From: Xanthomonas translucens pv. cerealis
Lineage (GTDB): Bacteria; Pseudomonadota; Gammaproteobacteria; Xanthomonadales; Xanthomonadaceae
Assembly: GCF_006838285.1 (NCBI RefSeq)
Contig: NZ_CP038228.1
Coordinates: 3,286,001 to 3,350,000 of the forward strand
Reading direction: 5' to 3'
DNA: 64,000 nt
The notes beneath the pieces are model-generated. The model did no database searches. It saw only the letters and a program-made list of their open reading frames with translations, and was not told where the DNA came from. Shown here in pieces: positions 38,052 through 47,884 of the stretch (positions within the stretch are counted from its first letter, which is position 1; every line of letters begins with the position of its first letter). A program made the position numbers and the translations under genes.

Positions 38052-39296
38052 TCAATCAAACAACCCACCCTGCCGCGGCGCCGGCGCCAACTGCGCACGC
38101 AACCGCTGCGTATCGTCCAGGCGCCGCCGCGGATGATGATCCACCACACTGACGAACGGCAGCACCTTCTTCATCGGCATCCGCAACCGCGCCAGATCCT
38201 CGACCCGCAACCGCGCATGCCGCCGCGCCAACAACAACCGCTCCACATTGCGCGTCCCCAGGCCCGGCACCCGCAACAACATCTCCCGCGCCGCCGTATT
38301 CACATCCACCGGAAACCGCTCCGGATGCCGCAATGCCCAGGCAAGCTTGGGATCCACATCCAGATCGAGCATGCCGCTGGCCGCCTCCGGCGCGATCTCC
38401 TCCACCGAGAAATCGTAGAACCGCAGCAGCCAATCGGCCTGGTACAAACGATGCTCGCGCTGCAACGGCGGCGCCTGCAACGGCAGCTTCGAGGACGCAT
38501 CGGGAATCGGACTGAACGCGGAGTAATAGACCCGCCGCAGCCGGTAATTGCCGTAGAGATTATGGCTGGTGCGCAGGATCGCGCGGTCGTCGGCCCCATC
38601 CGCGCCGACGATCATCTGCGTGCTCTGCCCGGCCGGCGCGAAACGCGGTGGCTTGGCGCTGAGCTTGCGCTCGGCCTTGCGCGCCTCCTTGCTTTCCTCG
38701 ATGCGCCAGCGCAGCTCGCCCATCGCCGCGCGGATGCCGCCGACGCTCTTCTCCGGCGCCAGCTGGGCCAGGCCCTGTTCGGTCGGCAGCTCGACATTGA
38801 TGCTGAGCCGGTCGGCGTAGCGGCCGGCCGCGGCCAGCAGGTCCGGCGCCGCATCGGGAATGGTCTTGAGATGGATGTAGCCGGCGAAGCGATGCTCCTC
38901 GCGCAGCTGCCGCGCCACCTCCACCAGTTGCTCCATCGTGTAGTCGCTGTTGCGGATGATGCCGCTGGACAGGAACAGGCCTTCGATGTAGTTGCGCTTG
39001 TAGAAATCCAGGGTGAGCTTGACCACCTCGGCCGGGGTGAAGCGCGCGCGGCGCACGTTGCTGGACACGCGGTTGACGCAGTACGCGCAATCGAACACGC
39101 AGAAGTTGGTCAGCAGGATCTTCAGCAGCGACACGCAGCGGCCATCGGGCGTGTACGAATGGCAGATGCCCATGCCCTCGGTGCTGCCGATGCCGCCACT
39201 GCGCAACGAATGGCGCTGGTCCGCGCCGCTGGAAGCGCAGGAGGCGTCGTATTTGGCCGCGTCGGCGAGCACGGCGAGCTTTTCGAGGGTATTCAC
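38052..39296 (-). CDS. Putative DNA modification/repair radical SAM protein
   Basis: A 414-residue radical SAM enzyme of the TIGR03916 type. The [4Fe-4S] cluster motif is CVFDCAYC (Cys66, Cys70, Cys73). SSGIIRNSDYTMEQLVE, HLKTIPDAAPDLL and LSINVELPTEQGL follow as in this family. Near the C-terminus a helix-hairpin-helix (LLRVPGLGTRNVERLLLARR) predicts DNA binding. This family co-occurs with the DUF4130/UdgX gene, and a joint role in recognising or repairing damaged DNA is inferred from that association. The start is GTG at 39296. A 25-bp palindrome lies 18 bp upstream. Confidence 0.92.
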   Translation of the reverse strand: MNTLEKLAVLADAAKYDASCASSGADQRHSLRSGGIGSTEGMGICHSYTPDGRCVSLLKILLTNFCVFDCAYCVNRVSSNVRRARFTPAEVVKLTLDFYKRNYIEGLFLSSGIIRNSDYTMEQLVEVARQLREEHRFAGYIHLKTIPDAAPDLLAAAGRYADRLSINVELPTEQGLAQLAPEKSVGGIRAAMGELRWRIEESKEARKAERKLSAKPPRFAPAGQSTQMIVGADGADDRAILRTSHNLYGNYRLRRVYYSAFSPIPDASSKLPLQAPPLQREHRLYQADWLLRFYDFSVEEIAPEAASGMLDLDVDPKLAWALRHPERFPVDVNTAAREMLLRVPGLGTRNVERLLLARRHARLRVEDLARLRMPMKKVLPFVSVVDHHPRRRLDDTQRLRAQLAPAPRQGGLFD

Positions 39297-39314
39297 TCCG
39301 AGACGATGCCCGGT

Positions 39315-39339
39315 TGCCGTCTCAGTCTGTGAGACGGCA
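39315..39339. promoter_or_regulatory. 25-bp palindrome upstream of the radical SAM gene
   Basis: Perfect 10-bp arms TGCCGTCTCA and TGAGACGGCA around the spacer GTCTG. It is located 18 bp upstream of the radical SAM start codon and 56 bp after the stop of the dioxygenase gene on the same strand. It could be an operator for the repair gene or a terminator of the upstream gene; no T-tract follows. It does not match the Xanthomonas LexA boxes I know. Confidence 0.5.
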
Positions 39340-39395
39340 GTGCGTCACCGCCTTCACTGCGATGAACGACTCAGCCGGTCGCCGGCCCGGCTTGC

Positions 39396-40202
39396 TCAGG
39401 CCACGGCGTGCTGCGCCCCGCCGTCGAACCGATACAGGTCCATCGCCAGCAGCCCGGCATCGATGCCGGCATCGATGCGCTGCGCGCCCAGACCCTCCGC
39501 GCCGGCCCCGCCCATCGCGAAGTAGATCGGCAGCCAGTGCTCGTCGGTGGGATGCGCGCGCTCGGCGAACGGCGCCTGGCGGCGGTAGTCGAGCAAGGCC
39601 GGCAGGTCTTCGCGCCGCAGCGCCTGCTCCACCCAGTCGATGAACGGGCGTACATACGGCGCGTCCTTGCCCTCGGCATAGCGGCCGACGTCGTGCAGGT
39701 TGTGGGTGATGCTGCCCGAGCCGATCAGCAGCACGCCGTCGTCGCGCAGCGGCGCCAGCGCGCGGCCCATCGCCAGCTGGTGCGCGGGTCCGAGTTCCGG
39801 CTGGATCGACAGCGGCACGACCGGGATGTCGGCCTGCGGGTACAGCAGCGACAACGGCACCCACACGCCATGGTCCAGGCCGCGCCGCTCGTCCACATAG
39901 GGCTGCAGGCCGGCGCATTCGAGCCGTTCGGCGACCTCGCGCGCCAGCGCCGGCGCGCCCGGCGCCGGGTACTGCATCTCGTGCAGCGCGCGCGGGAAGC
40001 CGCCGAAATCGTGGATGGTCTGCGGCTGCGCCGCGGCGCCGACCAACGGCCGCTGCCCCAGCCAGTGCGCCGACGCCACCACGATCGCGCGCGGACGCGG
40101 CAGCGCCGCCGCCAGGTCTGCCAGGCGCACGCCGACCAGGCCCGGATCCAGCGCGGTCATCGGCGAACCGTGCGAGATGTACAGCGAGGGCAGACGGGAC
40201 AT
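39396..40202 (-). CDS. ygiD: 4,5-DOPA dioxygenase extradiol-like protein
   Basis: A 268-residue LigB-superfamily non-heme iron dioxygenase. The N-terminal metal-binding histidine lies in LPSLYISHGSPMTAL; other blocks are VVASAHWLGQRPLVG, DHGVWVPLSLLYPQADIPVV and IGSGSITHNLHDVG. Length and motifs match YgiD, which opens the ring of L-DOPA. Start at 40202 follows a TGGAGAA ribosome-binding site. Divergent transcription with a LysR regulator suggests that the regulator controls it. Confidence 0.92.
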   Translation of the reverse strand: MSRLPSLYISHGSPMTALDPGLVGVRLADLAAALPRPRAIVVASAHWLGQRPLVGAAAQPQTIHDFGGFPRALHEMQYPAPGAPALAREVAERLECAGLQPYVDERRGLDHGVWVPLSLLYPQADIPVVPLSIQPELGPAHQLAMGRALAPLRDDGVLLIGSGSITHNLHDVGRYAEGKDAPYVRPFIDWVEQALRREDLPALLDYRRQAPFAERAHPTDEHWLPIYFAMGGAGAEGLGAQRIDAGIDAGLLAMDLYRFDGGAQHAVA

Positions 40203-40381
40203 GAAGGATTCTCCAGAAGGATGCGGCGCTGCGTCCGCCGGCCGCGACCTTGCCGCCAACGGGGGGCGCCGGCATGCATGGCGACGTTCGCAGCGCTATG
40301 GCAGCAGATCCACAGGGTATTCCCCACGCCTGGGGAGATAAATTACCCTGCCACCGGATATCTATTTCAGGAACGGCAACA
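40203..40381. promoter_or_regulatory. ygiD / LysR-regulator divergent region
   Basis: A 179-bp intergenic region. A clear dyad TCCCCA-CGCC-TGGGGA (40321-40336) lies 45 bp before the regulator start and could be the LysR-type binding site. A second GC-rich dyad (GGCATGCATGCC-like, 40271-40281) lies nearer ygiD. Promoter hexamers are not obvious. Confidence 0.45.
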
Positions 40382-41293
40382 ATGGATACGCTGGAAGCGA
40401 TGCGCGTGTTCGTCACCGTGGTCGACCGCAACGGCTTCAACAGCGCCGCCGAGGCGCTGGGCATGTCCACCGCCAGCGTCACCAGGCAGGTGGCCTGGCT
40501 GGAGAAGCGGCTGGGCCTGCGCCTGCTCAACCGCACCACCCGCCGGGTCAGCCCGAGCAGCGTCGGCACCGCGTATTACCAGCGTTGCCAGGTGCTGCTG
40601 GCCGAGTTCGACGACATGGAGGCGGCGGTGGGGGAGCAGGCGCTGACCCCGTCCGGCACCCTGCGCATCAACGCGCCCTTCAGCTTCAGCATCGCCCGGC
40701 TGGGGCCGCGGCTGGCCGGCTACCGGGCGCGCTATCCGCAGGTCGCGCTGGACGTGTCGCTATCCGATCGCATGGTGGACATCGTCGAAGAAGGCTACGA
40801 CATGGCGATCCGCATCACCGGCCAGGTCACCCCCACCCTGATCGCACGCAAACTCGGCCAGGTGCAGGCCTATCTGTGCGCCGCGCCGGCCTACCTGGAA
40901 CGCGCCGGCACGCCGCGCCTGGCCGCCGACATCGCCGGCCACGAATTCCTGACCTACAGCTATTCGCCGATCGGCGACGAGCTCCCCCTGCAGGGTCCCG
41001 ACGGCGAGACCCGGGTGCGGGTGCGCGGCGGGCTGCGCGCCAACAGCGGCGACGTATTGCGCGAGGCCGCCATCGCCGGCATGGGCATCGTCCTGCAGCC
41101 GGATTTCATCGCGCAGAAGGAACTGGAGGACGGGCGCCTGGTGCGGGTGCTGCCCGACCACCAGCTCGCCCCGATCGGCGTCTATGCGGTCTATGCCAGC
41201 CGCAGCCACCTGGCGCCGAAGGTGCGCAGCTTCATCGACTACTTGGTCGAGGTCGGCATCGAACGCGAGATGCACGGCGCCGCGGCGCCCTGA
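40382..41293 (+). CDS. LysR family transcriptional regulator
   Basis: A 303-residue regulator. The N-terminal helix-turn-helix reads MRVFVTVVDRNGFNSAAEAL and TASVTRQVAWLEKRLGLRLL. The C-terminal substrate-binding domain has GTLRINAPFSFSIARLGPRL and YDMAIRITGQVTPTLIARKL, typical of the CrgA/PecT-type subgroup. The ATG at 40382 is standard; a longer frame to 40250 covers the promoter. Divergent from ygiD, it probably autoregulates and controls ygiD and perhaps the quinone reductase downstream. Confidence 0.92.
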   Translation: MDTLEAMRVFVTVVDRNGFNSAAEALGMSTASVTRQVAWLEKRLGLRLLNRTTRRVSPSSVGTAYYQRCQVLLAEFDDMEAAVGEQALTPSGTLRINAPFSFSIARLGPRLAGYRARYPQVALDVSLSDRMVDIVEEGYDMAIRITGQVTPTLIARKLGQVQAYLCAAPAYLERAGTPRLAADIAGHEFLTYSYSPIGDELPLQGPDGETRVRVRGGLRANSGDVLREAAIAGMGIVLQPDFIAQKELEDGRLVRVLPDHQLAPIGVYAVYASRSHLAPKVRSFIDYLVEVGIEREMHGAAAP

Positions 41294-41420
41294 TCCGCGG
41301 CAGGCGCAGTTCGCCGCGGCCACCGCTCGGACACAACATCCTGCGCCTGGCGCTGATCGCAGCGGCGGCGCATGCGCACAATGCCCGCGCTTCATCCCTC
41401 TTCCTTCCAGGAGTTCGCCC

Positions 41421-41990
41421 ATGAGCAAGATCGCCATCGTCTATTTCAGCGGCTACGGCCACACCGTCAAGCAGGCCGAGGCGGTGCACGCCGGCGCCGC
41501 CAGCGTCGGCGCCGCCACGCTGTACCGTATCGATGAGGACGGCAACCTGCCGGAGAGCGCCTGGGAGGCCATCGGCCAGGCCGATGCGATCGTCTACGGC
41601 AGCCCCACCTACATGGGCGGCCCGGCCTGGCAGTTCAAGAAGTTCGCCGACGCCAGCTCCAAGCCGTGGTTCACGCAAGCGTGGAAGGACAAGGTGGCCG
41701 CCGGTTTCACCAACTCGGCTTCGATCAACGGCGACAAGTTCTCCACCATCGAATACTTCTGGACCCTGTCGCAGCAGCACGGCCAGGTCTGGGTCGGCAC
41801 CGGCCTGCTGCCGGCCAACACCAAGGCGCACGGCCCGGCCGACGTGAACTGGACCGCCGGCTCCGGCGGCGCGCTGGCGATCTCGCCGTCGGACGCCTCG
41901 CCGGAAGAAGCGCCGCGCGCCGGCGACCTGGAAACCGCCAGGCTGCTCGGCAAGCGCGTAGCCGAATACGCGGCCAGGCTGAAAGGCTGA
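41421..41990 (+). CDS. Flavodoxin-fold NAD(P)H quinone reductase (WrbA-like)
   Basis: A 189-residue FMN-binding protein. The phosphate-binding loop is VYFSGYGHTVKQAE, and the flavin-contacting loops are YGSPTYMGGPAWQFK and FTNSASINGDK. It is somewhat divergent from true WrbA but in the same NADPH-dependent FMN reductase/flavodoxin group, which reduces quinones by two electrons to limit oxidative stress. The ATG at 41421 follows CCAGGAG. It is separated from the LysR gene by 127 bp on the same strand. Confidence 0.9.
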   Translation: MSKIAIVYFSGYGHTVKQAEAVHAGAASVGAATLYRIDEDGNLPESAWEAIGQADAIVYGSPTYMGGPAWQFKKFADASSKPWFTQAWKDKVAAGFTNSASINGDKFSTIEYFWTLSQQHGQVWVGTGLLPANTKAHGPADVNWTAGSGGALAISPSDASPEEAPRAGDLETARLLGKRVAEYAARLKG

Positions 41991-42365
41991 GCCGCGCACG
42001 GCGTCGCCACCGCCATGCTGGCGACGCCGGTTGCGCGTTTTGCGCGACCGGTGCCGGCGCCGAACACAAACGGACGCGGCCGCTGCTGCGCCGCCGCGTT
42101 CGCCACGCGCAGATGGTCGCGGCCGAACACGGCACTGACTGTGCGCGAACGCACGCCGTGGCATGGTCGGCGCCTGCACCCGGCACGGCGGCACGGCGGC
42201 ACGGCGGCACGGCGGCACGGCACGGTCGCAGGATCGGACGAGGATCCTGCGCGATCGCGCTAACGCTGCGCCGCACCGCATTCGCATCCTCCATAGCCAG
42301 GCGACGCCACGCTGCACCGCAGGTGTCTGCCACCTTTTTTCCAACCTCCCGACAGGAGCTTCCCG
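41991..42365. repeat. Gene-free gap with (CGGCACGG)5 tandem repeat
   Basis: No supported gene lies between the quinone reductase and the aldo/keto reductase. An 8-bp unit CGGCACGG is repeated five times exactly at 42181-42220, followed by a partial copy. A CTCCCGACAGGAGCTTCCCG ribosome-binding region precedes the aldo/keto reductase at 42366. Frames through the repeat give only Arg/His-rich shadow peptides. Confidence 0.85.
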
Positions 42366-43361
<996 letters not shown>

Positions 43362-43422
43362 CCCGCGCTGCGCGGTCGCCGCGGCGGCGCGGGCGGATTT
43401 GCCCGCGTCGCCGCCGCGTCGC

Positions 43423-44136
43423 ATGATGCCGGGCGTGATCTCGTTCATCGTCCCTGCCCACGACGAAGCCGCCCTGATCGGCGACACCCTGGCGTCGCTG
43501 CATATCGCCGCCGACGCCCTGCGGCTGGACTACGAGACGCTCGTCGTCGCCGACGCCTGCAGCGACGACACCGCGCAGATCGCGCGCCGCCACGGCGCGC
43601 AGGTGCTGGACGTGCAACTGCGGCATATCGCCGCCACCCGCAATGCCGGCGCCGCCGCCAGCCGTGGCCGTTACCTGCTGTTCGTCGATGCCGACACCCG
43701 CGTCAACACGCCGCTGCTGGCCGCGGCCCTGCGCGCGCTGCACACCGGCGCGGTCGGCGGCGGCGCGCAGGTACACCTGCTCGGCGACATCGCCTGGCAC
43801 GAACGCGCGGCGCAAGCCGTGTTCGCCTGGCTGTTCCGCCGCACCGGCATCGCCCCGGGCTGCTTCCTGTTCTGCACGCGCAGCGCGTTCGACGCCGCCG
43901 CCGGCTTCGACGAACGCTACTACGCCGGCGAGGACGTGGCGCTGAGCCGCGCGCTGGCCCGGCGCGGGCGCTTCGTGATCCTGCGCGAGCCGGTGCATAC
44001 CTCCGACCGCAAGCTGCGCAGCTTCAGCAAGCGCGAGCACCTGGGCCTGCTGCTGCAGTTGCTGCGCCGCGGCCGCGGCATGCTGCGCTCGCGCGACGCG
44101 TTGGGGTTCTGGTACGGGCAGCGCCGCGGCCGCTAG
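43423..44136 (+). CDS. Family 2 glycosyltransferase
   Basis: A 237-residue GT-A fold glycosyltransferase. The nucleotide-sugar-binding block is ISFIVPAHDEAALIGDTLAS, with ETLVVADACSDDTAQIARRH. The metal-binding DxD is in LLFVDADTRV, and a late acidic motif is YYAGEDVALSRAL. It lacks a membrane segment. The ATG at 43423 is used (a second follows immediately). It is the only intact gene of a degraded operon that continues downstream, so its acceptor was probably made or used by those lost enzymes. Confidence 0.88.
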   Translation: MMPGVISFIVPAHDEAALIGDTLASLHIAADALRLDYETLVVADACSDDTAQIARRHGAQVLDVQLRHIAATRNAGAAASRGRYLLFVDADTRVNTPLLAAALRALHTGAVGGGAQVHLLGDIAWHERAAQAVFAWLFRRTGIAPGCFLFCTRSAFDAAAGFDERYYAGEDVALSRALARRGRFVILREPVHTSDRKLRSFSKREHLGLLLQLLRRGRGMLRSRDALGFWYGQRRGR

Positions 44137-44236
44137 CGCACGCGCTTCATTCCCGGACAGCACGCGCCGCAACGGCGCGGTTGCCGGCGCCGATCCGCTG
44201 GCAGTACGCTGCGTCTCCTTTGCCCGAGCTTTGGCA

Positions 44237-45195
44237 ATGACCGTCGCCCTCAGCACGCCCATCGCGGTGCGCATCCTCGGCACGGGCGACTAGCTGCCGA
44301 CGCGGCAAGTGACCTCGGACAGCTTCGACCAGCGTTGGGTCAAGCCCGCCGGCTGGACCCTGCGCCATTGCCGGGGTCGGCATGCGCCACTACGCCGGCG
44401 CCGACGAACCGGCCTCGCTGTTGGGCGAACGCGCCGCGCGCGCGGCGCTGGCGGCGGCGCAACTCGAACCGGACCAGGTCGATTGCGTGATCTCCGCCTG
44501 CTGCCTGATGGAGCAGGCGATCCCGTGCAGCGCCGCACTGCTGCATGCGCGGCTCGGCCTGCAGGGCAGCGGACTGCCGGCGTTCGACATCAACGCCACC
44601 TGCCTGAGCTTCATCGCCGCGCTCGACCTGGCCGCCTGCGCGATCGCCACCGGCCGCTACCGCAGGATGCTGATCGTGTGCAGCGAGATCGCCAGCGTCG
44701 GCCTGAACCGGGATGACATGGACACCGCGCCGCTGTTCGGCGACGGCGCCGCGGCGCTGGTGCTGGTGCTGGGCGCGGACAGCGGCGACAGCGGTTCGCA
44801 ATTGCTGGCCGCGCACCTGGAAACCTATTCCGAAGGCATCGAACACTGCCGGGTCCGCGCCGGTGGCACGCGCCTGCGCCTGGAACACGGCATCGACGCG
44901 CTGCGCGCCGGTTCGCTGTTCGAAATGAACGGCCGCGCCAACTACCGGCTCGCCGCGGCGAAGCTGCCCGGGCTCTTGCAGCGGCTGCTGCACAAGGCCG
45001 GCGTCGAGCTGGCGCAATTGCAGCGGATCGTGCCGCACCAGGCCAGCGCCACGGCGCTGTGGCATCTGCAGGTCGCGCTGCGGCGGGCGCCGGACACGCT
45101 GGTCAACGTGATCGGCGAACGCGGCAACCAGATGGCCGCCTCGATCCCCAGCGCGCTGCACCAGGCCATCGCCAGCGGCCGCATCGTGCGCGGCG
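44237..45195 (+). pseudogene. 3-oxoacyl-ACP synthase III, degraded
   Basis: The frame opens MTVALSTPIAVRILGTGD and then meets an in-frame TAG at 44291. It continues LPTRQVTSDSFDQRWV and shifts frame near 44365 to GVGMRHYAGADEPASLLGER. The KAS III core follows: the catalytic cysteine in INATCLSFIAALDLA, the histidine in IVPHQASATALWHL and the asparagine region NVIGERGNQMAAS. After ASGRIVRG the normal C-terminus is missing and the frame runs into an epimerase fragment. Two independent lesions plus a deletion make a functional enzyme very unlikely. Confidence 0.85.
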
Positions 45196-45575
45196 GGCGC
45201 GCGATGATCGACGTGTGCTGCGTGGAGAGCGCGGTGGCCGCGGCGCTGGCCGCGCTGCGCGCCGAACACCTCGGCGACGGCCGCGCCTACAACATCAGTA
45301 ACGGCACGCCGATCGCGGTGCGCGACCTGCTCACCCAGCTGTTCGCAGCGCTGCAGCTGCGCGTGCGCCTGCTGCCGGTGCCGCGTCGCCTGGCCCTGGC
45401 CCTGGCGCTGGCGCTGGCGCTGGCCACGCTCGGCGAGCAGATCGCCTTGCGCCGGCGCGGGCAGCCGGAGCCGCGGCTGAGCCGCTACGGCATCGGCGTG
45501 CTCGGCTATTCGCAGACGCTGGACATCAGCCGCGCACGGCGCGAACTCGGCTACGCGGCGCGACGCTGGCGCCCT
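45196..45575 (+). pseudogene. NAD-dependent epimerase / 3-beta-HSD-like C-terminal fragment
   Basis: In frame with the KAS III remnant, the sequence GRAMIDVCCVESAVAAALAA, then GRAYNISNGTPIAVRDLLTQ and YSQTLDISRARRELGYAARR, is the C-terminal third of an extended SDR (epimerase/3-beta-hydroxysteroid dehydrogenase type). The whole nucleotide-binding N-terminal part is absent, so a deletion of several hundred bases fused the two genes. The end is also lost, because the frame passes into out-of-frame DNA of the next gene. Confidence 0.75.
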
Positions 45576-46302
45576 GCCGGTTCCCGGCGCTGGCGGCGTT
45601 ACTGCAGCATCCGGTGCACGGCAACCTGCTGTTCGACACCGGCTATTCGCAACACTTCCTCGATGCCACCGCGCAGTTACCCGAGCGCCTGTACCGCGTG
45701 CTGACGCCGGTGCATCTGGCGCCTGGTCAATCGCTGCGCGAACAGCTGGCGGTCGACTGGATCGTGCTGTCGCATTTCCATGGCGACCACATCGGCGGCG
45801 TGGCCGATTTCGCGCAGGCGCGCATCGCCTGCGCGCAACAGGCCTGGGACGATCTGCAGCGGCGCGGGCGACTGGCGGCGTTGCGCGAAGGCTTCCTGCC
45901 GGCCTTGCTGCACGGCACCCGTGCGCGCATACACCGGTTCGAAGCACTGCCTGCCCGGGACCGGCGGCGCTGCGCGGCTTCGGCACGCCGCGCGACCTGT
46001 TCGGCGACGGCAGCGTGCTGCTGGTACCGCTGCCTGGGCACGCGCCCGGCCACTACGGGCTGTGGTTCGAGGACGCGCACGGGCCGGTGTTCCTGGTCGC
46101 CGATGCGGCTTGGTCCAGCGCCGCAATCGCCGACAGCACGCCGCCGCCGATGCTGGTCACCCACCCGCTCGGCGAGCACCGCGTCTACCGCGACACGCTG
46201 GCGCGGCTGCACGCGTTGCGCCTGGCCGAACCCGCGCTGCGCATCGCGCCCTCGCATTGCCGGCAGTGGCGGCCCGCTGCCGCCGCGAGCGTCGATGGCT
46301 AG
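45576..46302 (+). pseudogene. Metallo-beta-lactamase-fold hydrolase, truncated and frameshifted
   Basis: The fragment starts inside the family N-terminus (RFPALAALLQHPVHGNLLFD TGYSQHF) and has no start codon in context. It keeps the zinc motif LSHFHGDHIGG. Near 45955 the frame changes: the continuation GFGTPRDLFGDGSVLLVPLP GHAPGHYGLWFED and a final PSHCRQW lie in another frame, ending at a TAG at 46300. The missing N-terminus and frameshift indicate a pseudogene. Confidence 0.82.
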
Positions 46303-47007
46303 CGCACCGGCCGTCCTGATCACCGGCGCACGCGCGCCGGTGGCGCTGGACCTGGCGCGCCGCTTCGCTGCGCAGGGCTGGCGCGTGCATCTGGCCGACA
46401 GCGTGGCCTGCCGCATTTCCGGCTGGTCGCACGCGGTCGCCGCCAGCCATCGCCCCGGCACGCTACGCGCCGGCCGCCTACATCGCCGACCTCAACGCGC
46501 TGGTCGCGCGCCAGCGCATCGCGCTACTGCTGCCGACCTGCGAGGAAGTATTCCATCTGGCCCGCTACTGGCATGCCTTGCCGGCGCAGCTGGACGTGCT
46601 GGTGGACGCGTTCGACACGCTGCGCGCGCTGCACAGCAAATGGCATTTCCTGCACTTGGCGCGCACCATCGATGCCGACGTGGACGTGCCCGACAGCAGG
46701 CGCGTGCGCACACCGCGACCCGGCCGCGATCGTGCGCCCGGCGCCGACGCGCGCGGCGATGCTCGGCCCGCTGATGCTCGGTGTCGCGCTGCCGGCGGCG
46801 TTGCGTCATGGCCGACTTCGGCAATGGCGCGAGGACTACGCCCGCGCCGACGATGTGCTCGCCCCACGCGGCGACAGGCGCCCGCTGGCAGGCGCGCTGT
46901 GCGACCTGGGCAGCCATGCGCGGCTGGCGCTGGCGCAGCGCTGCAGCGTGCGCGCCGCCTCCACCCGCGATACCGAATGGGACGGCCAGGCCCTGCCGCC
47001 GCCATGA
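46295..47007 (+). pseudogene. ATP-grasp enzyme, frameshifted with internal deletion
   Basis: The ATG at 46295 overlaps the end of the hydrolase remnant. The start MASAPAVLITGARAPVALDL is the pre-ATP-grasp nucleotide-like domain (carbamoyl-phosphate-synthase-like). Near 46450 the frame changes to ARYAPAAYIADLNALVARQR and ALHSKWHFLHLARTIDADVD. After about 46700 a different frame gives GPLMLGVALPAALRHGRLRQ and AASTRDTEWDGQALPPP, resembling the C-terminus. The central ATP-binding portion is missing. The family call is from the N-terminal pattern and is moderately sure. Confidence 0.7.
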
Positions 47008-47578
47008 ACGGCGCCGCCGAGGCCGGCAGCGACTACGCCGTTCAGGCGTAGCGCTTCGCCGACCTGCATGCCGGCCGCGATGCGCAGCACGTGGCCGGCA
47101 ACCTGTACGCGCGCATCGACATGCTGCAAGCCGGCACGCTGTCGATGCCGGTCACGATGAACGAGGAGCGTGCGGGCAACGCCTGGGTGTGCTCGCCGCG
47201 CATTACTTATGCCGACTACGCCGCCGAGGAGGCCGCGCGCCTGTTGCCGCGCGCGCTGGCCTGCATCACCGGCCTGTTCGGTGTGGAGCAGACGCTGACC
47301 GCGCCGATCGTCGGCGACGGCCTGCGGCAACCGCAACGGCTGGCGCTGTAGCGCACGCTCACCGCCTGCGGTTTAGAACATGCGCTGCGGTACGGACGCC
47401 GACTGAACCAGAGCGCCGGCAGCCAGCTTCAAGCGCCAGCGCGGCGGCATGCCGGTGATCGAGTACAGCGCGGTGGATGCGCGTCACCTGCCGTTGCGCC
47501 GGCGCCAGCCGATCGCCGCGCTCGGCGTGCTGACCAAGCGTCTCGGCGTGCCGCTGATACGCCGCTATCGGTTATGAA
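47004..47578 (+). pseudogene. Degraded gene of unknown function
   Basis: The ATG at 47004 overlaps the previous remnant (ATGA). The frame MNGAAEAGSDYAVQA hits TAG at 47049 but continues RFADLHAGRDAQHVAGNLYA and MPVTMNEERAGNAWVCSPRI to a stop at 47349. A last piece in another frame (GMPVIEYSAVDARHLPLRRR to RYRL) ends near 47576. The pieces look like one or two former genes in the same operon. I do not recognise the family. Confidence 0.6.
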
Positions 47579-47884
47579 CGACCGGCATGCCGTTGCCACC
47601 ACGGTCGCAACGGCACAGGACTCAAGGCCGCGTACCCGCCGCCGATATCACGGCCAGCACGAACGTTAGCGCCAGGAACCCAGATGAACCGAATCGCCCC
47701 TTGCCTTCGAGCTGCGCCGCGCCTGCAAAACCAAGCCGGCGTGCACAGTAACAGCGACGTATCGTGCACGGCACCTGAAAACGGTTGCAACGGCAAAACC
47801 ACCGCAAACGAGCGGCTCGCATATTCTCGCAGCCCTATACTGGGCGGCTCCTAAAAATCGCTTCCGCCGCTGACGGGGGGACCT
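47579..47884. other. Intergenic region before the diguanylate cyclase
   Basis: No gene or repeat is supported in these 306 bp. The base composition drops somewhat near 47690-47860. TATACTGGGCGGCTCCTAAAAAT near 47836 may contain promoter elements for the cyclase, and CTGACGGGGGGACCT supplies a purine-rich ribosome-binding site. Confidence 0.5.

Noticed and set aside
39315..39339. LexA (SOS) box upstream of the radical SAM gene
   Set aside because: The dyad does not match the LexA-binding patterns I know from Xanthomonas or E. coli, so SOS control was not claimed.
44237..47578. Functional operon with alternative starts
   Set aside because: In-frame stops, several frameshifts, a missing hydrolase N-terminus and missing central domains cannot be explained by a different choice of starts.
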